Shown: piece by piece, positions 63,006 to 64,000 of the stretch
How positions within the stretch are numbered: the first letter of the stretch is position 1
Layout: each line of letters begins with the position of its first letter
Source: Alteromonas profundi
Lineage (GTDB): Bacteria > Pseudomonadota > Gammaproteobacteria > Enterobacterales > Alteromonadaceae
Reading direction: 5' to 3'
DNA length: 64,000 nt
NCBI RefSeq assembly: GCF_010500865.1
Contig: NZ_JAAAWN010000025.1
Coordinates: forward strand, 1 to 64,000
The notes under the pieces: generated by a model
Seen by the model: only the letters and a program-made list of their open reading frames with translations
Database searches by the model: none
Told to the model about the DNA's origin: nothing
Program-made: the position numbers and the translations under genes

Positions 63006-64000
63006 CTAGCCATTGTGGGTATGACCCTCATCGTTATCCTTGTCGTCGCCGTTATGCCTGAGGAAAAAGCGCTCGTAGGCAAAAACAGCAACAATGCCAA
63101 TGCCGGCAATAATGATAATCTGTAAATCATCACTGCCTTTGATCCAAATGAATGCTAGAAGAACAACAACATCTAACATAATTGCGGTGATCACCACCAG
63201 TGGGTTTGCTCCAACGTCTTTTCTAAGTACCCTCAATACGCCCCAATGAATAATAATATCCATTACTAGGTAAAAAATGGCCCCTAGAGATGCGATCCTT
63301 GAAAGATCAAAGAAAGCGGCAAGTAAGCCCGCAGCAATTACAGTAAAGACCAATGTATGTTTTTGAATATTACCGGGCATACCAAAGTGCCGATGGGGGA
63401 TCAAATTCATATCTGTCAACATTGCCAACATACGCGAAACCGCAAAAACGCTGGCTAGTAGACCCGACGCGGTCGCTATTATTGCAATACCCACAGTAAA
63501 CCAAACACCGTACTGTCCGATAGCGGGACGAGCCGCTTCAGCAAGTGCGTAGTCTTTAGCAGCAATTATCTGTTCGACCGTTAATGTGGAGCCTACGGCA
63601 TAGCAGACTAATAAATAGATAACCAAACAAATTAATAAAGACACAATAATGGCTCGCCCAACATTTTTATTTGGGTCAACCACTTCGTCGCCGCTATTGG
63701 TAATAGTGGTAAATCCTTTGTAGGCTAAAATAGCCAAAGCGGTACCAGCTAAAAAGCCACTAGCAGAGGCATTTTCACTCACATCAGCGCTAGCGGCTTG
63801 AAAAGCAAACCCCGCTACCCAGAGCGCTACGATGGCGAAAATCAATATGCCGCCAATTTTCAACACGGCTGTAACCTTGGAAACACTTCCAATTACTTTG
63901 TTACCTGCCACGTTTACCACAAATGCAAAAATGATAAGCCCGATAGCAAGTATGGGAACCAATATGCTATTTTCTTGTACATCAAATAGCTGAAGGGTGT
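63006..64000 (-). CDS. APC-family amino acid permease, 3' part (cut by window edge)
   Basis: The leftward frame is open from 63006 to the window end. At least 331 residues are visible: 'NVAGNKVIGSVSKVTAVLKI', 'TALAILAYKGFTTITNSGDEVVDPNKNVGRAI' and 'FAVSRMLAMLTDMNLIPHRH', typical of the APC amino acid-polyamine-organocation superfamily, with about eight helices. The N-terminal helices lie outside. The TTG at 63962 is not the true start, as coding continues upstream of it. The C-terminus is His/Asp-rich. Substrate unknown. Confidence 0.88.
   Translation of the reverse strand, partial: TLQLFDVQENSILVPILAIGLIIFAFVVNVAGNKVIGSVSKVTAVLKIGGILIFAIVALWVAGFAFQAASADVSENASASGFLAGTALAILAYKGFTTITNSGDEVVDPNKNVGRAIIVSLLICLVIYLLVCYAVGSTLTVEQIIAAKDYALAEAARPAIGQYGVWFTVGIAIIATASGLLASVFAVSRMLAMLTDMNLIPHRHFGMPGNIQKHTLVFTVIAAGLLAAFFDLSRIASLGAIFYLVMDIIIHWGVLRVLRKDVGANPLVVITAIMLDVVVLLAFIWIKGSDDLQIIIIAGIGIVAVFAYERFFLRHNGDDKDNDEGHTHNG

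Noticed and set aside
1-64000. CRISPR arrays, rRNA or tRNA genes, phage or integron modules
   Set aside because: No regularly spaced repeats, tRNA-like cloverleaf ends, rRNA blocks or structural phage genes were seen on reading both strands; a dedicated scan was not possible.

Overview
The window looks like the chromosome of a marine, copiotrophic gammaproteobacterium, most plausibly an Alteromonas/Paraglaciecola-type member of the Alteromonadales. This rests on gene content only: TonB-dependent receptor, an ExoP-like binding domain, a GlyGly-CTERM sulfatase, the DUF4105-DUF3015 pair, EfpL, FadL, and sensory proteins. No rRNA or tRNA gene was seen.

Layout. 0.1-9.3 kb is a conserved-looking chromosomal stretch: FadL porin, zinc-free alcohol-dehydrogenase-like reductase, diguanylate cyclase, a substrate-binding protein paired with a hybrid sensor kinase, a luciferase-like monooxygenase and IlvE. 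9.5-25.8 kb is the most interesting block. It is a probable sulfosugar (sulfoquinovose-type) utilisation locus with a TonB receptor, an SGNH esterase lipoprotein, a sodium/sugar-type symporter, a GH31 glycosidase, a TauE-type exporter, a GntR/UTRA regulator, an aldo/keto reductase, a TauD-type dioxygenase, a YeiH-type exporter and a SorAB-type sulfite dehydrogenase. A shared palindrome, TCTTRTAYAAGA, sits at the promoters and makes it a regulon. The inferred flow is: uptake, glycoside hydrolysis, oxygenolytic C-S cleavage to sulfite plus a sugar aldehyde, reduction of the aldehyde to the sugar, export of sulfite, and periplasmic oxidation to sulfate.

26.0-36.9 kb carries an S9-peptidase-like protein that has lost its catalytic Ser and His, two 2OG-Fe(II) oxygenases, a TetR-controlled EmrAB-TolC-like efflux operon with two operators, and a GlyGly-CTERM sulfatase. 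At 37.4 kb two head-to-head genes have both lost their 5' halves at one junction. 39.6-42.6 kb holds DUF4105, DUF3015 and EfpL.

43.0-46.9 kb is a decay zone: two genes each interrupted by an in-frame TAG, one probable frameshift and an IS remnant, around an intact mntP with a manganese (yybP-ykoY) riboswitch. 47.0-62.9 kb is a complete copper-resistance island: CusRS, DUF411, CusCBA (CusB carries two tandem CusF domains), CopC, CopD, CopA, a membrane cupredoxin, DUF2933, an ICMT-like protein and small accessory proteins. The window ends inside an APC permease gene.
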